The notes below the pieces were generated by a model that was not told the origin of the DNA, searched no databases, and saw nothing but the letters and a program-made list of their open reading frames with translations. Of a stretch of DNA of 48,002 nucleotides, positions 47,088 through 48,002 are shown piece after piece. Both the position numbers and the translations under genes were made by a program. The stretch is from contig JADJZJ010000040.1 in assembly GCA_016715765.1 (NCBI GenBank), positions 1-48,002 of the forward strand, given 5' to 3'. This DNA comes from Opitutaceae bacterium. Its GTDB lineage: Bacteria; Verrucomicrobiota; Verrucomicrobiia; Opitutales; Opitutaceae. Position 1 is the first letter of the stretch. Every line of letters begins with the position of its first letter.

Positions 47088-48002
47088 TGTCCAACATGCG
47101 AATTTCGTGGCCCAACCGACTGGCCGACGCAGTAGTCACCGGGGCGACCGGGGATTGGACGACGAATCTGCCGCCATCCAACCTGCAGACACGGTCCATC
47201 GCGCAGGTTGCGCGCAGTATCAGCGCTGCAGCGGCAGCCCTGTTCGTTGACACTGGGACGGCAGTCCCTGTTGGCGTGTTCGCCGCCGTCGGGCACAACA
47301 TGACTACCGCGGCCGACGTGCGCCTGCGCGGCTACACGGCAAACCCACGCGGCACCACCTGGTTCGACCTGGGGCCGGCTGGCGTGCAGTCTGGCGCCAA
47401 GATGTACGGCGGCGAGGGCAGCGGCGGCACGGGCTACCCAGGCACGTATTGGGGTGCAGACGGCCTGCTGAAGATCAGCACTGGTGGTGGCCGGTTCACG
47501 CACACCTTCGGCACGGGCGGACCATGCCTGGGCCTACTGCTGGAGCCGGAGCGAGCGAATCTGCTCCTGCACTCGCGCGACGGCACGCAGTCGGCATGGA
47601 CGAAAGTCGAACGCCACCGCCACCAAGACGGCAACCGGACTCGACGGCACCGCGAACAGCGCCACGCGGCTCACGGCGACCGGCTCCAACGGCTCGATGC
47701 TGCAGTCGATCACGACTCCGTCCAGCACAAACCGATTCTCGATCTACGCACGGCGCGTCAGCGGCAGCAGTCAGATCAGCCTGAGCGTGGCCGGGTCTGT
47801 CACGAATATCACGTTGACGACCGCCTGGGCGCGATTCAACGTTAACCATTCAGGCACAGGGGGCTCTGGCAGCTTCGGCATCCAGATCGAAACCAGCGGC
47901 GACGTGATCGAGGTCGACTGCGCGCAGTACGAAGTCGGCGCCTACGCATCCAGCCCGATCATCACCACCACGGCCTCGCTGACGCGCAACGCCGACCAGT
48001 TC
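47087..48002 (+). pseudogene. Tail-tip protein with LamG/carbohydrate-binding-like end, frame break, partial
   Basis: Starts ISWPNRLADAVVTGATGDWT after MSNMR; residues to SAWTK (about 173) are normal. Then the frame reads arginine-rich, while the +1 frame from 47607 continues SNATATKTATGLDGTANSAT, FSIYARRVSGSSQISLSVAG, SGDVIEVDCAQYEVGAYASS to the window edge. That end is a concanavalin-like module common in phage tail proteins. An extra A in ACGAAAGTCG would explain the break. Continues beyond the window. Confidence 0.7.

Overview
The window is a tailed-phage (or prophage) genome segment, high in G+C, with a divergent layout. All genes from the left edge to about 13.76 kb read leftward, and all genes from about 14.4 kb to the right edge read rightward. 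The tail has siphovirus (lambda-like) logic: a tail tube protein, a G/GT frameshifting chaperone pair and a long tape measure. The head has a P22-type coat protein, a scaffold, a DUF4055-type portal and a MuF protein. At least ten leftward genes have the ribosome binding site GAAAGGA, which pairs with a 16S rRNA 3' end of the CCUCCUUUC type found in Betaproteobacteria. I therefore infer a Burkholderiales-like host. No integrase, lytic repressor of recognisable type, replicative helicase or lysis gene is visible.

Layout. 1-6.5 kb (leftward): replication and recombination, with a GHKL ATPase fragment, ParB-like protein, SSB, YqaJ exonuclease, ERF annealase, two small nucleases and a primosome-like protein. 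6.5-7.8 kb: a small helix-turn-helix regulator between two gene-poor control regions that hold terminators, a three-copy 15-bp repeat and GTGAGCACTCAC-type palindromes. 7.8-13.76 kb: a leftward operon of DUF932 and about 15 small orphan genes, closed by a strong terminator. 13.76-14.4 kb: a non-coding divergent control region full of inverted repeats, including a tRNA-like fold. 14.4-16.2 kb: a PAPS-reductase-like PP-loop protein and partners. 16.3-21.7 kb: an accessory region of tiny rightward genes. 21.7-30.1 kb: terminase, portal, MuF, three putative cargo proteins, scaffold and coat. 30.2-36.8 kb: accessory structural proteins including an SGNH esterase. 36.8-48 kb: connectors, tail tube, chaperones, tape measure and tail-tip proteins.

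The most unusual part is 18.2-21.1 kb. Six complete and one partial imperfect inverted repeats, bounded by GCCTAAC-type and GTTAGGC-type boxes, separate one or two small ORFs at a time. In at least five of them the inner arms pair with the unpaired single bases characteristic of integron attC recombination sites. This looks like an integron cassette array without an integrase (a CALIN) carried inside a phage. The arm asymmetry places the canonical attC polarity on the strand opposite to the ORFs. Next to it, 16.7-17.9 kb and 21.1 kb carry a second modular device: a repeated 19-21 bp junction that at once encodes a C-terminal TGEPT, the next ribosome binding site and the next start codon.

The rightward structural genes contain at least five apparent single-base frame breaks (about 30.77, 35.69, 42.38, 42.91 and 47.61 kb) in otherwise good reading frames, so sequencing indels should be considered. 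One frame change, at 40193-40199, is different: it sits on a perfect A-AAT-TTT slippery heptamer and is almost certainly programmed.
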